A stretch of DNA of 64,000 nucleotides. It comes from Urechis unicinctus (taxonomy: Eukaryota > Annelida > Polychaeta > Xenopneusta > Urechidae). A model generated the notes under the pieces. It saw only the letters and a list, made by a program, of their open reading frames with translations, had not been told where the DNA came from and made no database searches. Shown here piece after piece: positions 43,528 through 56,372 of this stretch. Position 1 is the stretch's first letter; every line of letters starts with the position of its first letter. The position numbers and the translations under genes are program-made. The stretch spans positions 9,557,080-9,621,079 of the forward strand of contig CM067348.1 of the NCBI GenBank assembly GCA_034190875.2, read 5' to 3'.

Positions 43528-45424
43528 CTAGTTGATATCATGTTTTATGATATGATATGCTCCACCGATGTCACAGAGTAGAGCGATGAATGTATAGGAC
43601 GGCACAGATGTGATTTCTTCTGATGTCAACTCAGACATGTAGATGTCAATCCGAGAACACGATTCCTGAAATTCTTCCGTTGACCGTTGAACATTTCGTG
43701 TCATGTACTCGGCAAAGGCAACGGGTATGTCTGATAGGTAGAGATTGTGCTCGTAATACAAGTGATTGCATTGTTGTGGGCATGTGCAGTTTGATTGAAG
43801 GGCTTGCAGAAACCAATCGTTCATAACGCTATCTAGGCAAGTGGTTTTGTCATAGTAGGAACATGTACGGTTGTGCCCTGATGACGAATATTAATTCAGA
43901 ACATGCTTCTGACTTACTGATGCATCTGAGATAAACAAACATGTCACATATTCAGTCAATAATACAGTACAGAAACTATCGAAAAAAAACATGCATATAA
44001 GACGACGTTCTAGCTGGCAACAGAACACATATCTGTGCTCTTCAAATTTACGAAAGCTGTAACTCTTGTTTGCTCAATCACTGCATGCACTTACTTAAGT
44101 GTTTGAGGGGCAGATAGTGGACAGCACATCCACATTCCCTATGCAAGTACGAGGCTTTGCATTGCTCCAGACAGACGCTCCGTCTGTAGGTTGGCTCATC
44201 CTGACAGTCCCCATACGGGTCAGGTAGCTTTGTGACCTACAGATGTAACGACCTATTATCTAACACATGCGATGATCAGTGTTTATCTGATATTTGTGCT
44301 GACGCCACGTTTTCATTGAGAAGGTGATCTACTTGCGGAAAATTGTCGGAAGTGCGATCAGGTTTGCGGCTGGTACATACAGACCATGCTGATCCAAGAC
44401 TGGAAACTTGCTTTGGTCGTGGATCAGCACCTATGTATGATACGCAATACGCGATGTCACTTGTATTCAAAAAGACATATATGTAGAAGACTTGGTTAAA
44501 GGGTGAGATTGTGCATCTTCTTGTTTACGATGTGTTATGGCTAGTTAATAATTGATCCTGCACATTTATTTAACTTTAACGTGAATTCGGTTTTCCACAC
44601 ACGATAACCCTTTGCAGGCGAGTTAATCACTTAATAATCTGACTGATTTGTGGTGAAAATAAGTTGTAGTCCATACGTCATCCCAGATCGTTCCACTCGC
44701 ATCTTTTACAACGAGTGATATTACTGCGTTTAATAATGTGTCAAGAAAAAAAAAAAAACATTACTAGCATTGGCCCCCTGTGACAACACCCTCTTGGTAA
44801 CATATCATGCATTGTAGTTTCTTTCCAATAAATGACCATCCAATTCACGGTCTGGATAAGAAAGTCAATACCCGATGGTTGGACCAATCACTAAACCTTA
44901 ATTGGCATTATAAATCCGACTAGTTGCTTGGTTAAAATGAATCAAAATTTAGTCAATTGGCTGCAATCATATTAGTGTTATCGCTTCACAAAAAAGGGTC
45001 CTTAATCCTACAATTATTTGGTATTGAGTGAATATGAATACAAACATCGCTGCTACCTTGCAGTTCAAGTTTTACCGTCAGTTCCTGATGATTTAACGGA
45101 GCACATTTTGCTATTTTCCACCAAGATTAGCTGTTGAGCTTACCTTAGTTGTATGACTTACCGTTTTCTGATAAGACTGGTATGCTCATTCTGTTCTCGC
45201 TGCATACGTCTCTGTTGGGAATGGTACCGAAGGTAGATGCTAAATGTTCAATTGGACATTGGTTGGAAGAGACAGATAGTAATTTATCCTGCTTCATAGC
45301 TGATAGAGCATGAATGTAGCACCTCCAGAACAAGCAGCAACCAGGCACTTCGACGTACCCAGCCTGCTTCCTCTCGAAACACATACTTTAATCCAACAGT
45401 ATTGACGACTTGAAGTCCATTTTC
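43528..45424 (-). pseudogene. DEG/ENaC locus C1, pseudogene
   Basis: Recognisable pieces: first exon 45,162-45,424 (VVNTVGLKYVFREEAGWVRR, then a stop soon after TM1, and no ATG at the expected place); a decayed exon 2 near 45,040-45,110; exon 4 at about 44,600-44,715 with TYGLQLIFTTNQSDY followed by a TAA at 44,631-44,633; exon 5 near 44,335-44,430 (FPVLDQHGLYVP); exon 6 near 44,097-44,239 (KLPDPYGDCQDEPTYRRSVC); last exon 43,528 to about 43,880. The last exon reaches LLCDIGGA and then runs into unrelated sequence, so TM2 is gone. It cannot encode a channel. Confidence 0.8.
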
Positions 45425-46147
45425 CAAAGCACTCCTCTGCTTTCAGTTTCTTTCGATTTGACAACTTTTCTATCATCATCGAGGAGCGTCATTGCATGTA
45501 CAAGTTCGCGGACGCCAGCTTCGGTTCTGTCTTGCAAGGGAACACGAAGCAGCTTTTACCTGATGAAATGGTGTATGGCCAACACAAGCATCCATTCTGC
45601 GTCCCCCAATACCCACCTTGACGCGTGAATAGGCAGAAACCACCCAGGCATTTCAATGGAAAAAACAATATTGTCAGCAGACATTAGCTATTGATAAAAG
45701 CCCTATAGATCCCACGATCAAACACTGTAGCTCAATTGATCGTGCTACCATGATATAGCTGAGGAAACAATTCTCTATGTTCGGTTTATAATATATTAGC
45801 TCGAATAATATCAATTAGGTACATGCCGGCGCAGATTTCATTCATGAACGCCAACTCCAGGCTTGCTGACATAATGTTGGTGGTCCTCCTTCTCAAAGGT
45901 GTTCCTGGTTTACCCCTACAGCTGATATCAATTATAAATCTCAACTTCTCTGATCCACGAGAGACCCACGTGTTACCACTCCCCCCTCCCTCTTCCTCGT
46001 GTTTACCTCACTCCCTATCGCCACATGCCCGTCTTACCTAGGCAACGTCCGATGGCTAGGGCAACGACCCTGCCCTCTATAACCAGGCTACTGCAAGTCC
46101 CATGAGAATCAAGATAGCCCGGGACCCCGAGCTAAACACATCTCTCC

Positions 46148-46437
46148 TTAACCTTTAGGCAAAGCATCATCTAAAAATTCAATAGTTAAAGAAAAGGAAT
46201 AAAAGATATTATTTTCTAAACCTATGCCCGTTCTTCCGAGTCTTTTCTTCATTAACCTCAGGTATGTATAGTGCATCGCAACACCTGACTCCATGATACG
46301 ACACAATTCCTGCCAGACCAAGTAAGAGCCAGACTGATCGACACACATAGCCATCTCCATCATGGAACATATACTTCAACCCTATTTTTTACTAACACAA
46401 TCGGTCACCTTTTTTTTCCATCGCGCCTCTTCTTCAT
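46148..46437 (-). pseudogene. DEG/ENaC locus A2, first-exon fragment
   Basis: Same TM1-bearing fragment as A1. The ATG is at 46,435-46,437. Two T runs (near 46,384-46,390 and 46,410-46,417) are each two bases longer than in units 1 and 3, shifting the frame within the cytoplasmic N-terminus. No downstream channel exons belong to it: the next minus-strand sequence is the first exon of C1. Confidence 0.6.
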
Positions 46438-47776
46438 CACAATATGAAGTCTGGTTCAGTGTTTCACTTGATCGATCATTACTTGATGATTGCAGGAAAA
46501 TAACGTGCTGCGTGATGACAATTGATCCTATACACATCAGTTTGTTTCTTGTATCAATGTTTATAGACTCAATGACGTCAATACCAGTATTGACATGTGT
46601 ATATATCTCTCAAGAGATGGTTGCCTACGGTAACGGACGCTCTATGTTACTGCCTTCCGCTTGCAATGTAATCATTGGGTGTTATTCAAAAAGGCCTCTT
46701 TGATCAATGTTGATCCAATCATATGGTCCCGTTGGCCCTATGTCCGATTATCAACATGGATCCGCAATCCTCTGTGGGCTGGGTGTTTGTGGAAGCAAGG
46801 GTCTTTGAATCGAAGGATGACGATCGTGCTAATGCAAACATCGCAAGAGAAGCTCATTGCTACACTTACCGCTGCACAGTTCTCAACAAAACGACAAATA
46901 TCGTGTAGCGAACGAAGATATCACGCACAAATAACCAATTTGTATACCGATATCTTTACCTATATTTAAATAAAACGGTTTCAAGTCCGTAAATTGAAGC
47001 TGACTTTTCCAAGCATAATTGCGTAAATTTCTGGTTCATGTATGAGATATTACATTAATGCAAACTACAATACGCACTGCTTTGGTAATTAACCTACCGC
47101 CTGATTGAAGTTATCATAATATAACCGTAAAGTGTATCAATGAAAGATGAGGTATATATGGTGGAGGACGCTCATATTGAAGATACGATAAGGTAGATAT
47201 CAAATAGAGTGTGCACCGAAATGTAGAAGATTGATGCTTCAATAATTGATACATTAGGGGCAAATAACGACTGCTTTCATTAATCATCAACTGTGTATGA
47301 GAAATTGATGGATTGAATTATATATCGCACTTATTTAACGGGCTGTCGTTACTAGAATGAGGACGGTATCTACACTACAATCTATGCATCACATCATTGT
47401 TCTCAAGGTCCATACGTATCAACATAATTACTTAGTGGGATTTTTACCATATGCCCGTGCTTATGTACGATGAGATCAATATCAACGTTAAAATATTTAC
47501 ACTGCTACCTGAATCGTCTGGTAAGTTTATGCTAAATGTCGCCCCCAGCCGTATCGGCAACACCTGTAATGCAAGGGTTTGTGTCTCCAATAGCATTTGC
47601 TAGTTATGTTAATCTCCTTTGTTGACAGTATGCAATGTCTGGCAGTCCAAGCAAAAGCAAAGAGTCCCTATCGAACTCAATTCCTTCTATTTATAGCACC
47701 CTTCTTAACCAACACAGAGCTAACTACATTCATTATAACCTGCAGATCAATATTTAGTAAGTTAATGCTCCAGCAG

Positions 47777-48060
47777 AGTCCATTGAAAGGACATAGAGAA
47801 GTGTTCATATGGATCCCCTCACAGTGACGAAGCTGAGATGTTTTGGAAGAGAGATTTTTCTAGCGTTTATGATGGTGTCAGTAAGTAGGTAGTGCTGCTT
47901 TTGTGTACCAGATATACGACAGGATGTCTTAACTTACTAAAATTAATTGGAATATAATTCTACACCACAGTTCCCGACTGTTATTGTCTGCAGCGAGAAC
48001 GAAACCAGGAGAAGTAACGCAACACGTGTGGCCTTCTATTGTCACAAACATATCGTTATT
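47777..48060 (+). pseudogene. DEG/ENaC locus D2, decayed N-terminal piece on the plus strand
   Basis: As D1 but with the nine bases encoding part of EVFIWIPSQ retained. The TM1-like LRCFGREIFLAFMMVS and the hallmark FPTVIVCSENETRRSN are still legible in different frames. Opposite in orientation to every other channel locus of the unit. Confidence 0.6.
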
Positions 48061-48913
48061 AGCTTTGCCATGCAACAGGCAATACGCAGCGCAGATTGTT
48101 ATGGATATATATTGGACATCAGCTTTTTTAAATTATAAATCGGCATATCTCATAACTTGCCATACTATGCATTTGCCATTAGCACAAGTTACCATCTATG
48201 CATTCCTGCAGTCCAATTGTTCACTCACATATTGCTTCATATTGTCATTTTCAAGATCATACGGTTGATTTGACCCAACAAACATGCCCAGCCACAAAAC
48301 AATTGGCTATGTTCCATGTGAATTGATGCGAGAAGATTGACTTGAGCATTAATATTTCATAATACGCCAGTTTATGTATCTCGCACAACAATTATTGTAT
48401 GATAGCAGCCCATTGGCATCTCAACAACGTAATCGATGGAATATCATCAAGTGGCTCAGATAGATATGATATTAAAATGTCATTTTATTATGTGCTCTAT
48501 AATAGTACCCATGATTGACAGGAAATCCAGATCAACAGAAATACACATATATAATGGAAATGCCCGGGCGGCTCGCATTCATTCTACCAATTGTAATCAG
48601 ATGCTAGTGAGCGATATTATCATGATAAAATGCATATATATATATATATATACACACAAAATTTATCGGATCATATATCTTATACATTTGAGACAGGTGT
48701 AAAAAAAAACTATGAGTTACAATATATTTCAAGTAATTTATTTCAATTTGAGGATATGTGAAGCATTAAAAGCCCACACATTCATGGAACTCGATGATGC
48801 AGTGTTTTATTTCCCTCTCAATGAGGACTTTCTTTGCCTTTGGTTGGCCATAAAAACTACGTTATAAAATGCATCAATTAAATCATAATATACAGAATGG
48901 ATATAGTGTGTGA

Positions 48914-51467
48914 TTATTCACATCGATCTCTTTGATTTTTGGCGTTTGAACTCGGGTAGACCTCGGTCTTTCTGCTTGATTTTGAAAATGAAAGCCCTGT
49001 CCACACCGAAGCGAAAAGGAAATCTGCAAATTCAAATATAGTCAGTATCGTACTTCCAAGAATCAATCCCAGTGCTCCTCCGATATCACATAGCAGGGCG
49101 CAAATAGTATAGGACGGCACAGATGTGATTTCTTCTGATGTCAACTCAGATATGTAGATGTCAATCCGAGAAAACGACTTCAAAAATGTATCCAATGATA
49201 TTCCGTGGACGAAGTTTCGCACCATGTACTCGGCAAAGGCATCGGACATGCCTGCTAGGTGGAGATTGTGTTTATAATATAATTGATTGCATTGTTGAGG
49301 ACATGTGCAGTTGGATAGGAGGCCTTCCAGGTACCATTTGTTCATCGCGGTATCAAGGCATATGTTTTTGTCGTAGAAGGAACAGAAGCGAATGAACGCT
49401 AATGGAAAATAATTTTATACATTTATGTTTGCTTATGCACATAGTATTCAAGGTGCATTATTAGATAAACGCATTGCCATATATTGCTACAATAACACAT
49501 ATGTTAATTTTGGAAGAATACAGTGATACAGTTATAATGGTGTAATGGATTTCCATGAAATCTCCGGATAACCGTAATTTAAAGAAGACTTCCAAGTTAA
49601 ATGGTGCTGCTCAAAAAATGAAAGTTGCAGCTGATGAGTACCGACCATCTGAAAGGGCTTACTTAAGTGTTCGTAGGGCAAGTAATGTACAACACAGCCG
49701 CATTCCCCGTGCAAGAATGAGGCTCTACATTGCTCCAAGCAGACGCTTCGTCTGTAGGTTGGCCCATCCTCACAGCCTCCATACGGAGCTGGTAGCTTTG
49801 ACACCTGCAAATATAGGATAACTATTACTTGATGATTTGTGGATATTAGTGTTTATCTGATATTAATGCTTACGCAGCATTTTCATTGAGGAAATGGGTC
49901 ATGTTTTCGTAGCAAGTCTTGTTACATTTCGAATGGTTGTCGCAAGTGCGACCACGTTGCCCACTGGCACATACAGGCCATGCTGGTCCAAAACTGGAAA
50001 CTCGTTCTGCTCATGGACCAGCACCTGTAATACATAACATGGATTCACAAGATATCTCAAAAAGGAAGTATATGTTACAGTCTGGTTTAGCCTGGAAAAG
50101 ATTACAGTCTGCGTTGATTACATTTTAACGATGTTGTTACATCTTAACCATAATTATTATTGCACATATTGTATAAAGTCATATAGTTTACGAACTCGAT
50201 AGCCCTTTACAGGCGAGTTAATCACGCCATAATCTGACTGGTTTGTGGTGACAATAAGTTGTAGGCCATACGTCGCTCCGGCTCTCTCCACATGCAGACT
50301 TCCATCTGTTACAACATGTGTCATTGTTGCAATTAAAGATGCTTTGAAGCAAAACAAAAACCAGGATGGGATGAATAATCATTTGCAAACTTCAGCTGAA
50401 AAGTTTTGTTACTTCTCATATATATTCCTGATAACATAATGTGCAACCTAGTTTTTACCTGCATTGAATTGCTGACATATTCCAAGAGGTGTGTAGAAAT
50501 ATGTAATGTGTTCGGTGGAGCAAGGTTTTCCGCCGAAGAAGCACTGGAACATTGTTTCTTTCAAATCAGTGATACTGCAACGGATGGTCCGTGGACATTA
50601 ATGAATATTTTGGCTTCAAACTAACAAAAAGAAAGACTTCAATTTGGCAACTACTGAAATAACCCGTTGAATATATACAAAGAAGGCAAACGGCAAGAAA
50701 CATGTATAGATTTTACAATGACGCTTTGGCGTAATGAGAATTGCCAGACAATGTTTGTGCAAATCTCTTATCTTCATTTGTGTATAAAGAGTATCCAAAT
50801 CGGATACCAATCTTTTCGCTAAATAAATCGACATATTTTACACTCCTTTCTTGAAAAAGGTTCCCCAAACCCTCCGTCTTCTTTCTGATCATAAAAATCA
50901 AAGTAATAATATAACATACATGAGCCAACTTGTCATATGAAGCCAATTTGATTTCCAAATCAGTGATCGTCGTGTTGTCTCTAAGCCAGAGAAGCTTGGT
51001 TGTTTCTGTCGCATCAAGTATGCTAACCCCTTCTGTCCAAGGTGCATACACCTTTTCCATGATGTCATACAACCCTATGCCATCAAATCAACCACTGATG
51101 TTTATATGACGTATTGCGATATATCTTCAGAAATATGCTTCAAATATGCCGTGTTGCATCAATATCAGTTGTGAAACATACCATATTTGCAGAACTTACC
51201 GTTTTGTAGTAAGGCTTGTTTGCTCATTCTGTTCTCACTGCAAAAGGTCACTGCCGGGAATGGAACCGAAGGTAGATGCATGATTTCCAGTCTGACATTG
51301 ATTGGGTGAGACAGATAGTGACTTATTCTGCTACGCAGCTGATAAGTCATGCATGCAATGCCCCCAAGGACAAGTAACAACCAGACACATCGACGTATCC
51401 AGCTAGCACCCTCACGAAATACATACTTCAAACCCACGACACTGACACCTTCAGCAAACCTTTCCAT
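48914..51467 (-). CDS. DEG/ENaC-family sodium channel B2, complete, 523 aa
   Basis: DEG/ENaC channels are trimeric, amiloride-sensitive cation channels of the plasma membrane, gated by peptides, protons or force depending on the subfamily. Exons: 51,200-51,467; 50,723-51,074; 50,459-50,574; 50,196-50,305; 49,926-50,024; 49,663-49,804; 48,914-49,398. They total 1,572 nt with no stop. Order: short cytoplasmic N-terminus; TM1 at residues ~28-43; FPAVTFC at 70-76; FQCFFGGKPC; ERAGATYGLQL; LVHEKNEFP-type segment; KLPAPYGGCEDG with YRRSVCLEQC; NCTCPQQC; SELTSEEITSVPSY; then TM2 with LGLILGST, the filter region, near residue 477. Exon 2 to exon 3 uses a GTCATT donor that alone keeps phase, and exon 4 a GTTCGT donor; both are weak. 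The usual N-terminal His-Gly is Val-Gly (11-12). A polyadenylation hexamer is at 48,806-48,811 (minus). The ligand cannot be told from sequence. Confidence 0.85.
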
Positions 51468-52126
51468 TGCGCTCCTCTGTCTTCACAATCGTCTTATTTG
51501 ATAACTGTTCTACTATATTGGCAAAAACGTCGCTGCCGATGCTTATATGCTGTCTGGCAAATCAATGCCGGCCTGCCCGATATTTACTTTGGTTTGACAT
51601 AATAGCTGGGCGTTTGTTGTCAATATGATCCAATCTACATACCTCGAGTGAACAGAGCAAGTCCTGGCCTTTCAGGGGTAAATATTGCACAATAAGTTGA
51701 TAATATCTATTGGCAAAAAGTGAATACATCTCCCCGTGCATATTTGCTTACAGTGGTGCAGCAACATTACACAAACTAACAGTTCTATGCCTATTGTACA
51801 TAACTAATACGTTTCTATTACTTAATCAACTACCGCATTATATTCTCTGTCACGTGTGACTCTCACAGTAATCCTGTGTTGATCTGCATGCAAGTTATGG
51901 AATATAGACACCCACCAAGGCAATGTGGTCTATCTCTATCTGAGCAGTTGCAAGACAAAAAAATCTGCAAACTCAACCTGAAAGTGCACTCGTTACCACA
52001 TGAAAAACACCCGTATAATCATAAGCTTGCATGATTCGACAATGAATTGTAACGAACAAAACTGTTAACGAAATTATTCCTCGCGGTTGAAATGGAATGC
52101 TAACTCCCATCTTTCTCGATGTTGGT

Positions 52127-54022
52127 CTAGTTGATATCATGTTTTATGATATGATATGCTCCACCGATGTCACAGAGTAGAGCGATGAATGTATAGGACG
52201 GCACAGATGTGATTTCTTCTGATGTCAACTCAGACATGTAGATGTCAATCCGAGAACACGATTCCTGAAATTCTTCCGTTGACCGTTGAACATTTCGTGT
52301 CATGTACTCGGCAAAGGCAACGGGTATGTCTGATAGGTAGAGATTGTGCTCGTAATACAAGTGATTGCATTGTTGTGGGCATGTGCAGTTTGATTGAAGG
52401 GCTTGCAGAAACCAATCGTTCATAACGCTATCTAGGCACGTGGTTTTGTCATAGTAGGAACATGTACGGTTGTGCCCTGATGACTAATATTAATTCAGAA
52501 CATGCTTCTGACTTACTGATGCATCTGAGATAAACAAACATGTCACATATTCAGTCAATAATACAGTACAGTAACTATCGAAAAAAAAACATGCATATAA
52601 GAAGACCTTCTAGCTGGCAACAGTACACATATCTGTGCTCTTCAAATTTACGAAAGCTGTAACTCTTGTTTGCTCAATCACTGCATGCACTTACTTAAGT
52701 GTTTGAGGGGCAGATAGTGGACAGCACATCCACATTCCCTATGCAAGTACGAGGCTTTGCATTGCTCCAGACAGACGCTTCGTCTGTAGGTTGGCTCATC
52801 CTGACAGTCCTCATACGGGTCAGGTAGCTTTGTGACCTACAGATGTAACGACCTATTATCTAACACATGCGATGATCAGTGTTTATCTGATATTTGTGCT
52901 GACGCCACGTTTTCATTGAGAAGGTGATCTACTTGCGGAAAATTGTCGGAAGTGCGATCAGGTTTGCGGCTGGTACATACAGACCATGCTGATCCAAGAC
53001 TGGAAACTTGCTTTGGTCGTGGATCAGCACCTATGTATGATACGCAATACGCGATGTCACTTGTATTCAAAAAGACATATATGTAGAAGACTTGGTTAAA
53101 GGGTGAGATTGTGCATCTTCTTGTTTACGATGTGTTATGGCTAGTTAATAATTGATCCTGCACATTTATTTAACTTTAACGTGAATTCGGTTTTCCACAC
53201 ACGATAACCCTTTGCAGGCGAGTTAATCACTTAATAATCTGACTGATTTGTGGTGAAAATAAGTTGTAGTCCATACGTCATCCCAGATCGTTCCACTCGC
53301 ATCTTTTACAACGAGTGATATTACTGCGTTTAATAATGTGTCAAAGAAAAAAAAACATTACTAGCATTGGCCCCCTGTGACAACACCCTCTTGGTAACAT
53401 ATCATGCATTGTAGTTTCTTTCCAATAAATGACCATCCAATTCACGGTCTGGATAAGAAAGTCAATACCCGATGGTTGGACCAATCACTAAACCTTAATT
53501 GGGCATTATAAATCCGACTAGTTGCTTGGTTAAAATGAATCAAAATTTAGTCAATTGGCTGCAATCATATTAGTGTTATCGCTTCACAAAAAAGGGTCCT
53601 TAATCCTACAATTATTTGGTATTGAGTGAATATGAATACAAACATCGCTGCTACCTTGCAGTTCAAGTTTTACCGTCAGTTCCTGATGATTTAACGGAGC
53701 ACATTTTGCTATTTTCCACCAAGATTAGCTGTTGAGCTTACCTTAGTTGTATGACTTACCGTTTTCTGATAAGACTGGTATGCTCATTCTGTTCTCGCTG
53801 CATACGTCTCTGTTGGGAATGGTACCGAAGGTAGATGCTAAATGTTCAATTGGACATTGGTTGGAAGAGACAGATAGTAATTTATCCTGCTTCATAGCTG
53901 ATAGAGCATGAATGTAGCACCTCCAGAACAAGCAGCAACCAGGCACTTTGACGTACCCAGCCTGCTTCCTCTCGAAACACATACTTTAATCCAACAGTAT
54001 TGACGACTTGAAGTCCATTTTC
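52127..54022 (-). pseudogene. DEG/ENaC locus C2, pseudogene
   Basis: Nearly identical to C1, with the same in-frame stop in the exon carrying TTNQSDY (at about 53,229-53,231), the same loss of TM2 after LLCDIGGA and the same broken first exon (about 53,760-54,022). Shared lesions show that inactivation came before the unit was multiplied. Confidence 0.8.
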
Positions 54023-54809
54023 CAAAGCACTCCTCTGCTTTCAGTTTCTTTCGATTTGACAACTTTTCTATCATCATCGAGGAGCGTCATTGCATGTACA
54101 AGTTCGCGGACGCCAGCTTCGGTTCTGTCTTGCAAGGGAACACGAAGCAGCTTTTACCTGATGAAATGGTGTATGGCCAACACAAGCATCCATTCTGCGT
54201 CCCCCAATACCCACCTTGACGCGTGAATAGGCAGAAGAAACCACCCAGGCATTTCAATGGAAAAAACAATATTGTCAGCAGACATTAGCTATTGATAAAA
54301 GCCCTATAGATCCCACGATCAAACACTGTAGCTCAATTGATCGTGCTACCATGATATAGCTGAGGAAACAATTCTCTATGTTCGGTTTATAATATATTAG
54401 CTCGAATAATATCAATTAGGTACATGCCGGCGCAGATTTCATTCATGAACGCCAACTCCAGGCTTGCTGACATAATGTTGGTGGTCCTCCTTCTCAAAGG
54501 TGTTCCTGGTTTACCCCTACAGCTGATATCAATTATAAATCTCAACTTCTCTGATCCACGAGAGACCCACGTGTTACCACTCCCCCCTCCCTCTTCCTCG
54601 TGTTTACCTCACTCCCTATCGCCACATGCCCGTCTTACCTAGGCAACGTCCGATGGCTAGGGCAACGACCCTGCCCTCTATAACCAGGCTACTGCAAGTC
54701 CCATGAGAATCAAGATAGCCCGGGACCCCGAGCTAAACACATCTCTCCTTAACCTTTAGGCAAAGCATCATCTAAAAATTCAATAGTTAAAGAAAAGGAA
54801 TAAAAGATA

Positions 54810-55034
54810 TTATTTTCTAAACCTATGCCCGTTCTTCCGAGTCTTTTCTTCATTAACCTCAGGTATGTATAGTGCATCGCAACACCTGACTCCATGATAC
54901 GACACAATTCCTGCCAGACCAAGTAAGAGCCAGACTGATCGACACACATAGCCATCTCCATCATGGAACATATACTTCAACCCTATTTTACTAACACAAT
55001 CGGTCACCTTTTTTCCATCGCGCCTCTTCTTCAT
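54810..55034 (-). pseudogene. DEG/ENaC locus A3, first-exon fragment
   Basis: Open from the ATG at 55,032-55,034: KKRRDGKKVTDCVSKIGLKY, then TM1 (RSVWLLLGLAGIVSYH) and CCDALYIPEVNEEKTRK. It carries Ile-Gly where the family has His-Gly. No later exon of a channel follows before the first exon of C2, so I regard it as a fragment, although the exon itself is open. Confidence 0.6.
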
Positions 55035-56372
55035 CACAATATGAAGTCTGGTTCAGTGTTTCACTTGATCGATCATTACTTGATGATTGCAGGAAAATAA
55101 CGTGCTGCGTGATGACAATTGATCCTATACACATCAGTTTGTTTCTTGTATCAATGTTTATAGACTCAATGACGTCAATACCAGTATTGACATGTGTATA
55201 TATCTCTCAAGAGATGGTTGCCTACGGTAACGGACGCTCTATGTTACTGCCTTCCGCTTGCAATGTAATCATTGGGTGTTATTCAAAAAGGCCTCTTTGA
55301 TCAATGTTGATCCAATCATATGGTCCCGTTGGCCCTATGTCCGATTATCAACATGGATCCGCAATCCTCTGTGGGCTGGGTGTTTGTGGAAGCAAGGGTC
55401 TTTGAATCGAAGGATGACGATCGTGCTAATGCAAACATCGCAAGAGAAGCTCATTGCTACACTTACCGCTGCACAGTTCTCAACAAAACGACAAATATCG
55501 TGTAGCGAACGAAGATATCACGCACAAATAACCAATTTGTATACCGATATCTTTACCTATATTTAAATAAACGGTTTCAAGTCCGTAAATTGAAGCTGAC
55601 TTTTCCAAGCATAATTGCGTAAATTTCTGGTTCATGTATGAGATATTACATTAATGCAAACTACAATACGCACTGCTTTGGTAATTAACCTACCGCCTGA
55701 TTGAAGTTATCATAATATAACCGTAAAGTGTATCAATGAAAGATGAGGTATATATGGTGGAGGACGCTCATATTGAAGATACGATAAGGTAGATATCAAA
55801 TAGAGTGTGCACCGAAATGTAGAAGATTGATGCTTCAATAATTGATACATTAGGGGCAAATAACGACTGCTTTCATTAATCATCAACTGTGTATGAGAAA
55901 TTGATGGATTGAATTATATATCGCACTTATTTAACGGGCTGTCGTTACTAGAATGAGGACGGTATCTACACTACAATCTATGCATCACATCATTGTTCTC
56001 AAGGTCCATACGTATCAACATAATTACTTAGTGGGATTTTTACCATATGCCCGTGCTTATGTACGATGAGATCAATATCAACGTTAAAATATTTACACTG
56101 CTACCTGAATCGTCTGGTAAGTTTATGCTAAATGTCGCCCCCAGCCGTATCGGCAACACCTGTAATGCAAGGGTTTGTGTCTCCAATAGCATTTGCTAGT
56201 TATGTTAATCTCCTTTGTTGACAGTATGCAATGTCTGGCAGTCCAAGCAAAAGCAAAGAGTCCCTATCGAACTCAATTCCTTCTATTTATAGCACCCTTC
56301 TTAACCAACACAGAGCTAACTACATTCATTATAACTTGCAGATCAATATTTAGTAAGTTAATGCTCCAGCAG

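Larger units (their letters stand above)
37336..45898. repeat. Tandem segmental duplication, unit 1
   Basis: The ~8.6 kb unit opens with GTGTTCCTGGTCTACCCC, and the same landmark recurs at 45,899 and 54,500. It carries loci A1, D1 (plus strand), B1 and C1. Differences from the other units are scattered single bases and small indels, including absence of nine bases in D and about 26 bases in B near 42,064. Confidence 0.93.
45899..54499. repeat. Tandem segmental duplication, unit 2 (hybrid unit)
   Basis: Second copy of the ~8.6 kb unit, with A2, D2, B2 and C2. Left of about 50,831 it shares variants with unit 3 (the nine bases in D, the ~26 bases at 50,638-50,664, B residues V171 and PYGGC). 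Right of about 51,090 it shares variants with unit 1 (no ~78-bp insert, B residue R59, C last exon). Confidence 0.93.

Noticed and set aside
46661-46969. Plus-strand frames between A and D in each unit (for example MVPLALCPIINMD...)
   Set aside because: Repeated only because the unit is duplicated; unit 1 breaks them, and they match no known family.
49138-49395. Plus-strand frames over B and C last exons (MSTQICRCQSEK..., MSTQTCRCQSEN...)
   Set aside because: Antisense shadows of the conserved channel exons; no family similarity or splice structure of their own.
50820-50895. Extra B2 exon after an acceptor at TTTTTATGATCAG, reading KEDGGFGEPFSRKEC
   Set aside because: No donor keeps phase with exon 3 apart from an implausible 14-nt microexon, whereas reading straight through exon 2 to 50,723 stays open, contains RFAQTLS and joins exon 3 in phase.
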